Shown here: piece by piece, positions 7,691 through 15,371 of the stretch
How the letters are laid out: the number at the start of each line of letters is the position of its first letter
Position numbering within the stretch: position 1 is the first letter of the stretch
From: a virus
Virus record (IMG/VR): IMGVR_UViG_3300037278_000090
Coordinates: 1 to 22,315 of that record
Direction: 5' to 3' (one strand)
Length of the DNA stretch: 22,315 nucleotides
Program-made: the position numbers and the translations under genes
Notes under the pieces: model-generated
Database searches by the model: none
What the model was told of the DNA's origin: nothing
What the model saw: only the letters and a program-made list of their open reading frames with translations

Positions 7691-8769
7691 GCGCATCCGT
7701 ACAAATCCCGGCGTGGCAGATCATGTACGGCGGAACCCAAGTCGCCGGCAACCTGCTCACCCATTCCCAGCACATCCACTACGACGAAGCTGTGGGTGGC
7801 AAGGCCAACGTGCTGGAGATTCAAGTCGAGGATTCGGCGCGCGCGTGGGCGAACAGCCCTCCAGTCATCGGGACCGCACTCAGCTTGTCAATCGGTTATC
7901 AAGGCCAGTCTCTCGTGTCCTGCGGGAACTTTGAAGTGGACGAGTGGGAAGCAGAGGGACCGCCGGACACGTTCCTGATTCGAGCGATCCAAGCCGGGGT
8001 TACTCACGCCATCAGGACTCCGAAATCAGTCGCCTATGAGGGCCAGTCCCTCATCTCGATAGCGAACACCATCGCCAACCAGTACGGCATGAGCGTGGAC
8101 TCCTCAGCGGTGAGTCCCGATGTTCCTTATCAACGCCTTACGCAACGGCTTGAAACAGACCTCGGATTTCTGCATCGCATCGCCAATGCGCACAACTACG
8201 AATTCACCATTCGCGGCAATCAACTCGTCTTCTACAGCCGCCCGAAGTTGGACGCAAAGACGATTGCCAGTTTGACAGACAAGAATGCGCAGTACATCTA
8301 CAAGACTGACAGCACGCGATTCAGGATTCACCAGCAGCACCACGGTGACAAGACCTACAAGAAGGCCGTGGTGATGTATTTCGACCCGCACTCGAAGGCG
8401 CTTCTCCAGGCAACGGCTAATGCCGCAACTACATCTACCCAAGGCGTTGACTTGGGGCTTCAGGACACCCTACTAGTCCGGGAGCGGATAGAGAACGCAC
8501 AGCAGGCCACTCTGCGCGCACAAGCACATCTCCACGCCGCCAATATGCACGTCCTGAAGGGCGAGATGGTCATCCCAGGGTCGATGGTCTACCGGGCTGG
8601 CAATCCAGTGATGCTGAGCGGCTTTGGTACGGCTCTCGATTCGATAAAATGGATCATCAATGAGGGCAAGCATCGGTTGGACCGGAATGGCTACAAGACT
8701 TCATTGGAACTCAGGACTGCGATAACCGGCGCGGCCACACAAACCGTATCAGACGACTACGGAGAGTAA
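7687..8769 (+). CDS. Baseplate hub protein, P2 gpD-like
   Basis: A 360-residue product. I placed the start at the TTG at 7687, which overlaps the preceding TGA as TTGA and has AGGA just upstream, exactly like the tape-measure start; the open frame continues a little further upstream but inside the DUF6527 gene. The protein has the gpD/gp27 hub layout: beta-barrel domains with PPVIGTALSLSIGYQGQ and FEVDEWEAEGPPDTFLIRA, a SLISIANTIANQYGM helix, RLETDLGFLHRIANAHNYEF, and a conserved IPGSMVYRAGNPVML near the C-terminus. As hub it would trimerise under the tube and carry the spike encoded next. Confidence 0.88.
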   Translation: MSASVQIPAWQIMYGGTQVAGNLLTHSQHIHYDEAVGGKANVLEIQVEDSARAWANSPPVIGTALSLSIGYQGQSLVSCGNFEVDEWEAEGPPDTFLIRAIQAGVTHAIRTPKSVAYEGQSLISIANTIANQYGMSVDSSAVSPDVPYQRLTQRLETDLGFLHRIANAHNYEFTIRGNQLVFYSRPKLDAKTIASLTDKNAQYIYKTDSTRFRIHQQHHGDKTYKKAVVMYFDPHSKALLQATANAATTSTQGVDLGLQDTLLVRERIENAQQATLRAQAHLHAANMHVLKGEMVIPGSMVYRAGNPVMLSGFGTALDSIKWIINEGKHRLDRNGYKTSLELRTAITGAATQTVSDDYGE

Positions 8770-9414
8770 ATGCCAGACTCAGTACGCGGACCATACACGG
8801 AGCAGTTCCACCCGCCCTACAGGACGGGCATCGTCGCGCAGATCGAGTCTGTGCCGCCATACCGGGTGCGCGTGCAGTTCCCTGACCAAGCGAACGTGCT
8901 CTCTTTTTGGTTGCCGGTCCAAGTCATGAAGACGATGAACGACAAAGACTTCTGGCAACCGGATATCGGCGAGCAGGTGTCCGTTGTCATGGATGAGTGG
9001 GACGAAAATGGCATCGTGACCGGTGGAGTCCCGTCAACCGTGGACTCGGCACCAGCAGGACTCACACCCGCCGATCGCTATACCCAATTCGCCGATGGAA
9101 CGATCATCCACTACAACACGAGTACGCACCAGCTCCAGGTGACACTCGGGGCCGGTGGGCAGATGGTTCTGAGCCAACCATCAGGAGGAAAAATTGAACT
9201 GGATCCATCGGGCAATGTTGAGATTCAGGCGGCAAGTAGCATTTCGCTTACCAATGGCGGCGCAGCGGCGGATGCGCTGGCACTGGTGAGTAAACTGGTG
9301 ACAGCGTTCAACGCACACACTCACTCTGACCCGCAAGGGGGAGTGACGGGCGCGCCGACAACGCCATGGACGGCAAGCACGATTGAGAGTGTACTGACGA
9401 AGGTGTCAAACTGA
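8770..9414 (+). CDS. Baseplate spike, gpV-like, with HxH metal-binding tip
   Basis: A 214-residue protein starting directly after the hub stop. Residues of about 15-95 form an OB-fold/phage_base_V-type domain (GIVAQIESVPPYRVRVQF, FWQPDIGEQVSVVMDEWDENG). A beta-helix-like region follows (DGTIIHYNTSTHQLQVTLGAGG, IELDPSGNVEIQA). The C-terminus has AHTHSDPQGG with His at about 183 and 185, the HxH motif that binds iron at the tip of P2-type membrane-piercing spikes. The stop overlaps the next start (TGATG). No enzymatic domain is fused. Confidence 0.92.
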   Translation: MPDSVRGPYTEQFHPPYRTGIVAQIESVPPYRVRVQFPDQANVLSFWLPVQVMKTMNDKDFWQPDIGEQVSVVMDEWDENGIVTGGVPSTVDSAPAGLTPADRYTQFADGTIIHYNTSTHQLQVTLGAGGQMVLSQPSGGKIELDPSGNVEIQAASSISLTNGGAAADALALVSKLVTAFNAHTHSDPQGGVTGAPTTPWTASTIESVLTKVSN

Positions 9415-9863
9415 TGGCAACGACTTTCCCATACGCGACCCTCACCAACATCCAGTCATCGAGCTGGGAGCTGATGCTTGACTCGACGGCGGGAGGCGGA
9501 CCGGGATCAGGACTCGGACAAGTTTGTCAAGCCCTCGGCGATGTTCACCAGACGCTCCAGATCATCTTCAGCACCATTCCCGGCGAAGATCCTTTCCGCC
9601 CCACGTTTGGATGCGACCTCACGCAGTTCTTCGACCGCCCGCTCACCGTTGCGATTCCAGCCATCATCGGCGCCATCTCCGCGGCCATTGCCGATTGGGA
9701 ACCACGTATCACCCTTGAGAGCGTCGATGTTGTCGCCAGCACAACGAACATCGGGACTCTGACCGTGACAATCAACTGGAAGCCGGACATGGGGTCGAGC
9801 AGTTCTACCACGACTACGATAGGCACAGAGAGTACGACAATATCTGTGGGAGGATCTTCTTAA
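9414..9863 (+). CDS. Baseplate wedge protein, gpW/gp25-like
   Basis: A 149-residue protein whose ATG overlaps the spike TGA. It carries the gp25-type signature GEDPFRPTFGCDLTQFF at about residues 56-72, followed by an amphipathic helix (AIPAIIGAISAAIADWEPRITLESV) and paired beta-strands. T4 gp25 and P2 gpW homologues form part of the baseplate wedge that triggers sheath polymerisation. The C-terminal 25 residues are a Ser/Thr-rich low-complexity extension. Confidence 0.9.
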   Translation: MATTFPYATLTNIQSSSWELMLDSTAGGGPGSGLGQVCQALGDVHQTLQIIFSTIPGEDPFRPTFGCDLTQFFDRPLTVAIPAIIGAISAAIADWEPRITLESVDVVASTTNIGTLTVTINWKPDMGSSSSTTTTIGTESTTISVGGSS

Positions 9864-11150
9864 ATGCCGGTCATAATCCCGAATCAATCATTCCCATCGG
9901 CCACCGGCACTCCTCAGACGGTTCCTGTTGACCTGCCCACGCCTTCATTCGTCAACGACTCAGACGGCTTAGATGCAACGCTGGTCCTGAACGACATGGT
10001 GAGCAAGTTCGAGACAGACACCGGCAGGACCCTCTACCCGGCCCAGGTCGAGCAGTTGCTTATCAACCTCTACGCCTACCGCGAGATTCTGGTCCGGAAC
10101 GCGATTCAGTATTGCGGACTTCAGAACCTGCTCGCATTCGCCGTCTACCCGATGCTGGACTACCTCGGCGAGTATCTGGATTGCCCCAGACTCCCCGCGC
10201 AGTACGCCACGACGACGCTACAGTTCACGCTCACCGCGGCGCAGTCGTCCGACACCACGATAGCCTCTGGCACGCAGGTCGGGACTCAGGACGGCCTCAA
10301 CATCTTCGCCACAACATCAGCGCTCACGATTGCCGCTGGACAGACGACAGGGACCGTGGCGGCGCAATGCACTACGGCAGGACTCAGCGGCAACGGCTAC
10401 CTCGCTGGGCAGGTCAGTGTCCTGATGGGTTCTTTCCCGCTTGTCTCTGCCGTCTCCAACACGACGACCACGGCCAACGGAACGGCAGGTGAACCGGCCG
10501 GAACCACTGCGGGAGACAACCACTACCGCACACGCATCCAGGCGGCACCGAACAACCTCACGACGGCAGGACCATCTGGCCAGTACCGGTCTCTTGCGCT
10601 CGACGTGAGTTCGACAATCGTTGATGCACAAGTCCCGACTAATCCGACAACGCCGGGCACGGTGCAGGTCTATATCTTGACAGGACCCGTAACCCAACCA
10701 TCGGCATCCCCAAACAGCAACGGCATCGCCTCTGGCACCCTGCTTTCTGCGGTTCAGTCGGCCCTCAGTGCTCAGACCGTGCGGCCTCTTTGCGACACCG
10801 TTCTAGTCTCCGCTGTGACTGAAGTCGATTACACGGTGACCGGCGCGATCACGCTTTACGCCAACGCCAGCTACTCAACCATCGCTGCTGGTATCACTGC
10901 GGCGGCGCAGAACCTCGCTCTGACACTCGCTGCAAACATTGAGCAGGACATAGTCCTGAGTCAGTGGCAATCGGCTCTCAGCGTGTCTGGCGTCTACGAT
11001 ATGCAACTGACGCTTACTGCGAACATCGGCGGTACACCACTCACGCCAACCTCGGACGGTAGCTTTTTGCTCACGGCGGGACAATGGGCAAACTGTACTG
11101 CAATCAACTTGACTATCGTCATGGGCACAAAGAACCAGCCAGTTAGCTAG
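9864..11150 (+). CDS. Baseplate wedge protein, gpJ-like
   Basis: A 428-residue protein with ATG directly after the W-homologue TAA. The N-terminal helical part (AQVEQLLINLYAYREILVRNAIQYCGLQNLLAFAVYPMLDYLGEYLDC) and central Thr-rich beta region (ASGTQVGTQDGLNIFATTSA, AGEPAGTTAGDNHYRTRI) match the baseplate_J family (P2 gpJ, T4 gp6-like). The C-terminus has a conserved-looking DIVLSQWQSALSVSGVYD. It dimerises to form the wedge ring in related phages. In P2 the next gene is I; here a fibre cassette intervenes. Confidence 0.9.
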   Translation: MPVIIPNQSFPSATGTPQTVPVDLPTPSFVNDSDGLDATLVLNDMVSKFETDTGRTLYPAQVEQLLINLYAYREILVRNAIQYCGLQNLLAFAVYPMLDYLGEYLDCPRLPAQYATTTLQFTLTAAQSSDTTIASGTQVGTQDGLNIFATTSALTIAAGQTTGTVAAQCTTAGLSGNGYLAGQVSVLMGSFPLVSAVSNTTTTANGTAGEPAGTTAGDNHYRTRIQAAPNNLTTAGPSGQYRSLALDVSSTIVDAQVPTNPTTPGTVQVYILTGPVTQPSASPNSNGIASGTLLSAVQSALSAQTVRPLCDTVLVSAVTEVDYTVTGAITLYANASYSTIAAGITAAAQNLALTLAANIEQDIVLSQWQSALSVSGVYDMQLTLTANIGGTPLTPTSDGSFLLTAGQWANCTAINLTIVMGTKNQPVS

Positions 11151-11169
11151 TCCACAAGGAGACTTCAGC

Positions 11170-13131
11170 ATGAAACGAATCGCGCTCTTTATTTTCCTGA
11201 TCTTGTCAGTTATCACATGCTTTGCGCAGACCCAGATTGACCCGACATATCAAGTAGCATGGAACCTTTTGACCGGATCAGGTGCGCCGTCGAACAGTTG
11301 CACGCAAAATGGTAACTACACAGTTTATCCGTATGGCGCAGAGTGGGGCCAGTCTTATCAGGACACGACGAACAACGTGCGGTATAACTGCACATCGACT
11401 GGATGGATGCAGGGAGCCGCTTCCTCAGGCATAGTGCCTATCGTGGACGGCGGCACAGGGGCAACCACAGCAGCCGGGGCGCTGGTGAACCTTGGCGCAG
11501 CCCCAGCCTTTACGCTGACCACGACAGGCACCAGCGGCCCGGCTACGTACGGTGGGAACGTCATAAACATTCCGCAGTATGCAGGCAGCGGCGGCGCAGG
11601 AGTAACTCAAATCATCGCTGGAACAAACGTTACAGTGTCGCCGTCTGGCGGAACAGGCGCTGTGACGATCAACGCTACGGGGGGCGGAAGCGGAGGAGTC
11701 CAATATAATCCGCCGAATACTGTGTATATGTGGGGCGCAGGGGATTCGTCAATCTCTGACGATGGCCGATTGTATGGTGGCAGCACGACAGCAACGGCAG
11801 CAAATTGCAACGGTACAGTGTGTATCATCACCGCTCCGAATAGCTATGCGGCCGGTCAAACTATTTGGATTGACGGGACGTGGAGTCCGAGCTTTTTGAA
11901 TACTGTAACGGCACCTCAATATCTCGGGACCGGGCATGGATTTTATCAAGTAATTTCGACCGGCCTAAGCAGCACTCAATTTGAGTTTGCATATACTTCA
12001 GCCAGTGGTACGGGAACTGGCGGAACTGTACGTGATACCAGCTATATGGTGCCGTTTCTTTCAGGCTCAATGCCATTTTTGAATGGACACGGAACCACAA
12101 TCGTAGAAGTCGGTCAAGAGTCAGGACAAGGATTTACGATTCAAGCGTCTCTCGATAACTTCTCAGCGCTTTATGGGTCTTATGCTCCCAACGTAACCGG
12201 TAATCCCGGCTTCTTCTTTATTTCAGGATGGAAAAACGACGTGGGAGCACTGAATGAGAGTGCGAGTACCGTTGTATCCAACATACAATCGCTCATGGCA
12301 CTGGCTCATGCGTCAGGCTGGCAGGTTATCGCGATGACAGAGTGGACGTCGGTTACTGGCGGAAATATGACAACCAGCTATATGGCGCAGATCAACAGCG
12401 ATATTTTGCAGCTAGGAAAAACCAACGCCAACGCTTCCAGTGGCCAATATTGGGATTATATAGTCGATGCGGCATCGGGAGTTACAGATCCGGGTCTCAC
12501 ATATACACCCTCAACTGTTCCGCTTATAGCCGCCAAAGTAAACGAGGCTTTTGCGTCACAAAAATCGGCAACCACTGGACTGTCTACGATGTTTTCTCTT
12601 GATACCGGTCCGAATACATGGAGAATGCAAGGGAATAACGGATTAGAAATTTGCGCAGCAAACAACCCAGTCTGTATGTTAACTGTCTATTCAAATGGTA
12701 ATACGACGTCGGTGAATAATTTCAATGAAACTCAAACAGCAAGTGTAAATGACCGTGGTGGTACTGGAATTGGAAGTCCGATTCTCGTATCTAATCCAAG
12801 TTCTTACTATCCTACCGGCGTCACAGAATACTTCCCAAGCTTGTCCGCTGGCCAATACGGAAGCATGTTGTATGCCTATGACCAGATTGGCGATCACTTT
12901 TCATTGCACATGGAAAATACAGGATCAGCGAGCATTTTCGGAATAAGTGGCTCACAAGAATTTTCATCGACACCAACAGATATACTGCAAGTGTTTGCCA
13001 ATGGCAATGTGGCAATCCCCGCTGAAGCACCGTTCGCAGGGTATGCCGCGTGTTTCACGACAGGCGGAACAATGGGTCACTGTACGTCAATTATAGGAGC
13101 AACCGGAACGTGTACGTGCGTCACACCGTAG
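11170..13131 (+). CDS. Tail-fibre-like protein with Sec signal peptide and possible SGNH hydrolase domain
   Basis: A 653-residue protein with AAGGAGA upstream of ATG 11170. Residues 1-19 look like a cleavable signal peptide (MKRIALFIFLILSVITCFA, then QTQ), which is unusual for a virion fibre. Residues of about 88-110 hold the tail-fibre motif VDGGTGATTAAGALVNLGA, then AGTNVTVSPSGGTGAVTIN. The middle (about 180-460) resembles an SGNH/GDSL fold: GAGDSSISDD (block I-like), FFISGWKNDVG (block III-like GxND), and DPGLTYTP near the end where block V would have Asp-x-x-His but His is missing. The mature part has ten cysteines by my count. The gene looks AT-richer than its neighbours and lacks the iterated CAGGACTC motif, suggesting recent acquisition. 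Receptor-binding or polysaccharide-modifying function is inferred. Confidence 0.72.
   Translation: MKRIALFIFLILSVITCFAQTQIDPTYQVAWNLLTGSGAPSNSCTQNGNYTVYPYGAEWGQSYQDTTNNVRYNCTSTGWMQGAASSGIVPIVDGGTGATTAAGALVNLGAAPAFTLTTTGTSGPATYGGNVINIPQYAGSGGAGVTQIIAGTNVTVSPSGGTGAVTINATGGGSGGVQYNPPNTVYMWGAGDSSISDDGRLYGGSTTATAANCNGTVCIITAPNSYAAGQTIWIDGTWSPSFLNTVTAPQYLGTGHGFYQVISTGLSSTQFEFAYTSASGTGTGGTVRDTSYMVPFLSGSMPFLNGHGTTIVEVGQESGQGFTIQASLDNFSALYGSYAPNVTGNPGFFFISGWKNDVGALNESASTVVSNIQSLMALAHASGWQVIAMTEWTSVTGGNMTTSYMAQINSDILQLGKTNANASSGQYWDYIVDAASGVTDPGLTYTPSTVPLIAAKVNEAFASQKSATTGLSTMFSLDTGPNTWRMQGNNGLEICAANNPVCMLTVYSNGNTTSVNNFNETQTASVNDRGGTGIGSPILVSNPSSYYPTGVTEYFPSLSAGQYGSMLYAYDQIGDHFSLHMENTGSASIFGISGSQEFSSTPTDILQVFANGNVAIPAEAPFAGYAACFTTGGTMGHCTSIIGATGTCTCVTP
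11638..11688 (+). repeat. 51-bp perfect direct repeat, copy 1
   Basis: Fifty-one bases identical to 13442-13492, encoding SPSGGTGAVTINATGGG in the same codon phase in both genes. The copies start 1804 bp apart. Homology continues weakly upstream (about 70% by eye) but identity is exact only in this block, which suggests recent gene conversion or duplication. Confidence 0.95.
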
Positions 13132-13154
13132 CTTGTATTCAGCAGGGAAATAAC

Positions 13155-13193
13155 ATGCAATTGACAGCGGTAAAAGGGCCAACGGGGATTTAA
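13155..13193 (+). CDS. Possible 12-codon micro-ORF coupled to the fibre paralogue
   Basis: ATG at 13155 has AGGGAA upstream and encodes MQLTAVKGPTGI, ending in TAA that overlaps the ATG of the next gene (TAATG). It may be a fibre remnant or a leader that feeds ribosomes into the next frame, which has only a weak binding site of its own. This short frame could easily be chance. Confidence 0.3.
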   Translation: MQLTAVKGPTGI

Positions 13194-13615
13194 TGGAAAA
13201 TGCGAAGGACGGAAAAGACGAGAAGTTAATATGTTTCCAGTGCATCCATGAAGATGATATTCACAGGCTGCTGAAATCGCTTCTCGACGGAAATGGTCAG
13301 CCGTCCCTCATGCAGAGGTATACCGTGACTGAAATAGCGGCAGGAAGCAATGTAACGGTAGGTACATCTGGGAACACAATTACGATAAATTCTACAGGTG
13401 GTGGCGTCAGTCAAATCGTCGCTGGCACCAATGTGAGTATTTCGCCGTCTGGCGGAACAGGCGCTGTGACGATCAACGCTACGGGGGGCGGAGGCGGCGG
13501 TGTGGCGATTCTATCGAGTCAGGCCGCGGTGAGCAGTTGGCCGACTATTAATGTTTCGGGCGGATCGGGCGGTTCTGGCGGGGCAGGCTGGTATATGGAG
13601 TTTGCTGGTTGGTAG
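13193..13615 (+). CDS. Truncated tail-fibre paralogue (tip cassette)
   Basis: A 140-residue product with a hydrophilic N-terminus (residues 1-40, including CFQCIHEDDIHRLLKSLLDG) and then two fibre repeats: TEIAAGSNVTVGTSGNTITI and SQIVAGTNVSISPSGGTGAV, ending in a Gly/Ser-rich stretch and YMEFAGW. The second repeat shares 51 identical bases with the upstream fibre. It has no signal peptide. It stops at TAG 13613-13615, while a sensible fibre-like sequence continues in the -1 frame to 13740, so the gene is probably frameshifted or uses recoding. It may be a decayed or silent alternative tip. Confidence 0.55.
   Translation: MENAKDGKDEKLICFQCIHEDDIHRLLKSLLDGNGQPSLMQRYTVTEIAAGSNVTVGTSGNTITINSTGGGVSQIVAGTNVSISPSGGTGAVTINATGGGGGGVAILSSQAAVSSWPTINVSGGSGGSGGAGWYMEFAGW
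13442..13492 (+). repeat. 51-bp perfect direct repeat, copy 2
   Basis: Exact copy of 11638-11688, inside the truncated fibre paralogue and read in the same codon phase. Crossing-over between the copies would delete about 1.8 kb and fuse the signal-peptide end of the first fibre to this tip in frame. Confidence 0.95.
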
Positions 13616-13740
13616 TTGAGGCGAACGCGAGTACAACGCTGGCAACCAACGTCTACAACAGCGCACAAAGCAACACGGCGGTGACATTCACTTTTCCGGC
13701 ACTGACTGGCGGTTTGTTCTATCACTGCGATGGGAATTAA
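13612..13740 (+). pseudogene. Out-of-frame C-terminal continuation of the fibre paralogue
   Basis: In the -1 frame relative to the paralogue, an open stretch encodes VVEANASTTLATNVYNSAQS and then a beta-rich TAVTFTFPALTGGLFYHCDGN, ending at TAA 13738-13740. It has no start of its own. Composition and ending look like a fibre C-terminus, so one lost or gained base near 13580-13613 would restore a longer protein. About 10 nt further on, a second short frame (13749-13775) ends in CTGN, echoing CDGN, as if remnants of alternative ends lie side by side. The stretch 13776-13831 has nothing else I can name. Confidence 0.45.
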
Positions 13741-13837
13741 GTGACATCATGGTAGTAGCTTGCACCGGTAACTAAGTTGTGGGCGCTGCGGTGCCTGAGC
13801 AGGACCAGAATCTACGATAGAGGGACGGGCCAAAGGA

Positions 13838-13871
13838 GGGCCTGAGAAATATGGCAAACAATCTCAGGCCC
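13838..13871 (+). promoter_or_regulatory. Perfect 10-bp hairpin enclosing the gpI start codon
   Basis: GGGCCTGAGA (13838-13847) and TCTCAGGCCC (13862-13871) are exact reverse complements with a 14-nt loop that contains the ATG (13851). The ribosome binding site AAAGGAGG (13832-13839) runs into the 5' arm. In RNA this would occlude initiation, so it is a likely translational control element. A DNA operator is the alternative. Confidence 0.75.
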
Positions 13872-14984
13872 GCATCATCTATCAATGACCTCCGCACCCA
13901 AGCCCACATGCAACTCTCTGCTCGCCTTGAGTCCATCGACCTCACGCCTTTGCTTATCAGGACTCTAGGAAACAACCTCCCGGCATCCATCTTGCCCTAC
14001 TTGATATGGGAACTCGATATGATGATTCCGAGTGTCCCGATGCAGGCGTTGGGCGTAACATCCCAGACCATCATCCAAAATACTCTTCGGCTTCACAAGA
14101 TCATGGGCACGCCGGGAGCAATCATCCAGGCTCTCGGGCTCTGCGGCGCCACTGCGACCTGCTATGAGGGGCAGACGTCGTGGGGAGGATCTTCATATCC
14201 CGCTGACCAAGGGTGGGCCGTCTTCCGCGTGGGAGTGAGCGGATCAGGGCAAGCCCCAATTGGAGTTATCAATGGAGTTAACCGGTCTTTCAACCTTCCT
14301 GCGGTGCCAGTCGGGAATTCGTTGCGAGTCTTCTACAACGGGCTTTTGCAGCCAACCACGAACTACACCACATCAGGAACAGGACTCACGATGTCCTTTG
14401 CTCCTGCGTTGAATTCTGCGTTGGATGTCCTGATGCGCAAGGCCACGGACGGCACTCCGCTCTACTTCGATGCCGTTGTGCCGACCGTCTCGGGTTCGAA
14501 TCTGGTACTGCCAGACGCCCCGATTTCCATTGAACTCTACCGCAATGGATTATTCCAGATCATGGACACCACGCCAGCGCAACTCGGCTACATGGCCACA
14601 ATCATTAACTTCTTCAAGCCCGCACGGTGTCTGCTGGATTCAGTGTTCTCGGAATCTGGAGAGGATTACTACATCCTCGACGGCAACACCATCATTCCAT
14701 CTGTCCCGATTGGCAGCGCATCTTTTCTCGCTTGGGGAACCTACGCCGGAAGCGGAACTGAACCAAACTTTGCCGATTGGATTACTCCAGCCGGAACTCT
14801 AAACGGGATTAACAAAGTCTTTACGTTGCCGCAAGCCCCGAATCCCGCCGCCAGCCTTCGCCTTTACCGCGGATGGCAAGTTCTGAAGCCGGGAGGGGTT
14901 GACTTCACGTTGAGCGGCGCAACGATCACCTACACCATCGCCCCGCCGCCCACGGCCACGCATCTGGCATTCTATCGCTACTAG
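13851..14984 (+). CDS. P2 gpI-like baseplate/tail protein with C-terminal beta repeats
   Basis: A 377-residue protein. The first 100 residues match the Tail_P2_I pattern: QLSARLESIDLTPLLIRT, then LPASILPYLIWELDM and IIQNTLRLHKIMGTPGAIIQALGLCG. gpI lies at the baseplate periphery and connects to fibres. The rest is made of beta-sandwich repeats: INGVNRSFNLPAVP with VFYNGLLQPTTNYTTSG, and LNGINKVFTLPQAPNP with RLYRGWQVLKPGGVDFTLSG, typical of fibre-like modules. The start lies in a strong hairpin. In P2 this gene follows J directly; here it is separated from J by a 2.7-kb fibre cassette. Confidence 0.85.
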   Translation: MANNLRPASSINDLRTQAHMQLSARLESIDLTPLLIRTLGNNLPASILPYLIWELDMMIPSVPMQALGVTSQTIIQNTLRLHKIMGTPGAIIQALGLCGATATCYEGQTSWGGSSYPADQGWAVFRVGVSGSGQAPIGVINGVNRSFNLPAVPVGNSLRVFYNGLLQPTTNYTTSGTGLTMSFAPALNSALDVLMRKATDGTPLYFDAVVPTVSGSNLVLPDAPISIELYRNGLFQIMDTTPAQLGYMATIINFFKPARCLLDSVFSESGEDYYILDGNTIIPSVPIGSASFLAWGTYAGSGTEPNFADWITPAGTLNGINKVFTLPQAPNPAASLRLYRGWQVLKPGGVDFTLSGATITYTIAPPPTATHLAFYRY

Positions 14985-15012
14985 GGTGCGGTACAATCGC
15001 TTTGACGGGTAC
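14970..15012 (+). promoter_or_regulatory. Candidate promoter upstream of the zinc-ribbon gene (leader B)
   Basis: TTCTAT (14970-14975), a 16-nt spacer and TACAAT (14992-14997) precede GACGGGTAC (15004-15012). The order, spacing and the GACGGGTAC string repeat those at 926-969. The -35-like box overlaps the last codons of the gpI-like gene, as the other overlaps the terminator gene. The likely transcription start is near 15004. Confidence 0.45.
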
Positions 15013-15023
15013 AGAACCAGTCT

Positions 15024-15073
15024 GACTCGCCACAGAGCCTCTTATCAAGGTCCCGCGGCGAGTCTTTTACTTT
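15024..15073 (+). terminator. Terminator-like hairpin in leader B
   Basis: GACTCGCC (15024-15031) pairs perfectly with GGCGAGTC (15057-15064), followed at once by TTTTACTTT. The arm begins exactly 20 nt after the first base of GACGGGTAC, the same distance as in leader A. A weak inner pairing GCCT/AGGT closes a loop with CTTATCA. It could terminate gpI transcription or act within its own leader. Confidence 0.6.
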
Positions 15074-15086
15074 GGAGGGAATACCG

Positions 15087-15371
15087 ATGGAAACGAAGAT
15101 TGAACCGAACGAAACCGCTATTGTGACTCCTGTCATGCTGCCAGCCTGCCCGTATTGCGCAGACGATCCGGCCCGGCTCTCGATCATGAACCAGATCTTT
15201 CCTGGCGGCATGATTGGCGCCATCATCTTCTGCGGGAATCCAGAGTGCCGGAAGATCATCTCGACGCAGATCGTTGGGCGGATTGAGCAACAGATAGCAA
15301 ATCAGGACTCGAAGCCTCAAGAGGCCGTAGTTGCTGGCCCGCAGTTGGTGAAGTCTCCGGAGGCCCTGTGA
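15087..15371 (+). CDS. Small zinc-ribbon-like protein
   Basis: A 94-residue protein. I chose ATG 15087 because GGAGG lies 8 nt upstream; an in-frame TTG at 15072 overlaps that site. Residues 20-60 contain CPYC and later CGNPEC separated by about 28 residues, a likely two-pair zinc ribbon around a hydrophobic loop (PGGMIGAIIF). The C-terminus is hydrophilic and probably disordered. The TGA overlaps the GTG start of the following fibre gene, so the two are translationally coupled. No specific family recognised; a fibre-assembly or regulatory role would be speculation. Confidence 0.72.
   Translation: METKIEPNETAIVTPVMLPACPYCADDPARLSIMNQIFPGGMIGAIIFCGNPECRKIISTQIVGRIEQQIANQDSKPQEAVVAGPQLVKSPEAL

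Noticed and set aside
13155-13190. TTGACA at 13161-13166 as a promoter for the fibre paralogue
   Set aside because: No acceptable -10 hexamer lies 16-18 nt downstream; the bases there are GGGGATT.
11638-13492. Diversity-generating retroelement (template and variable repeat)
   Set aside because: The two repeats are identical, without adenine-specific differences, and no reverse transcriptase is in the window.
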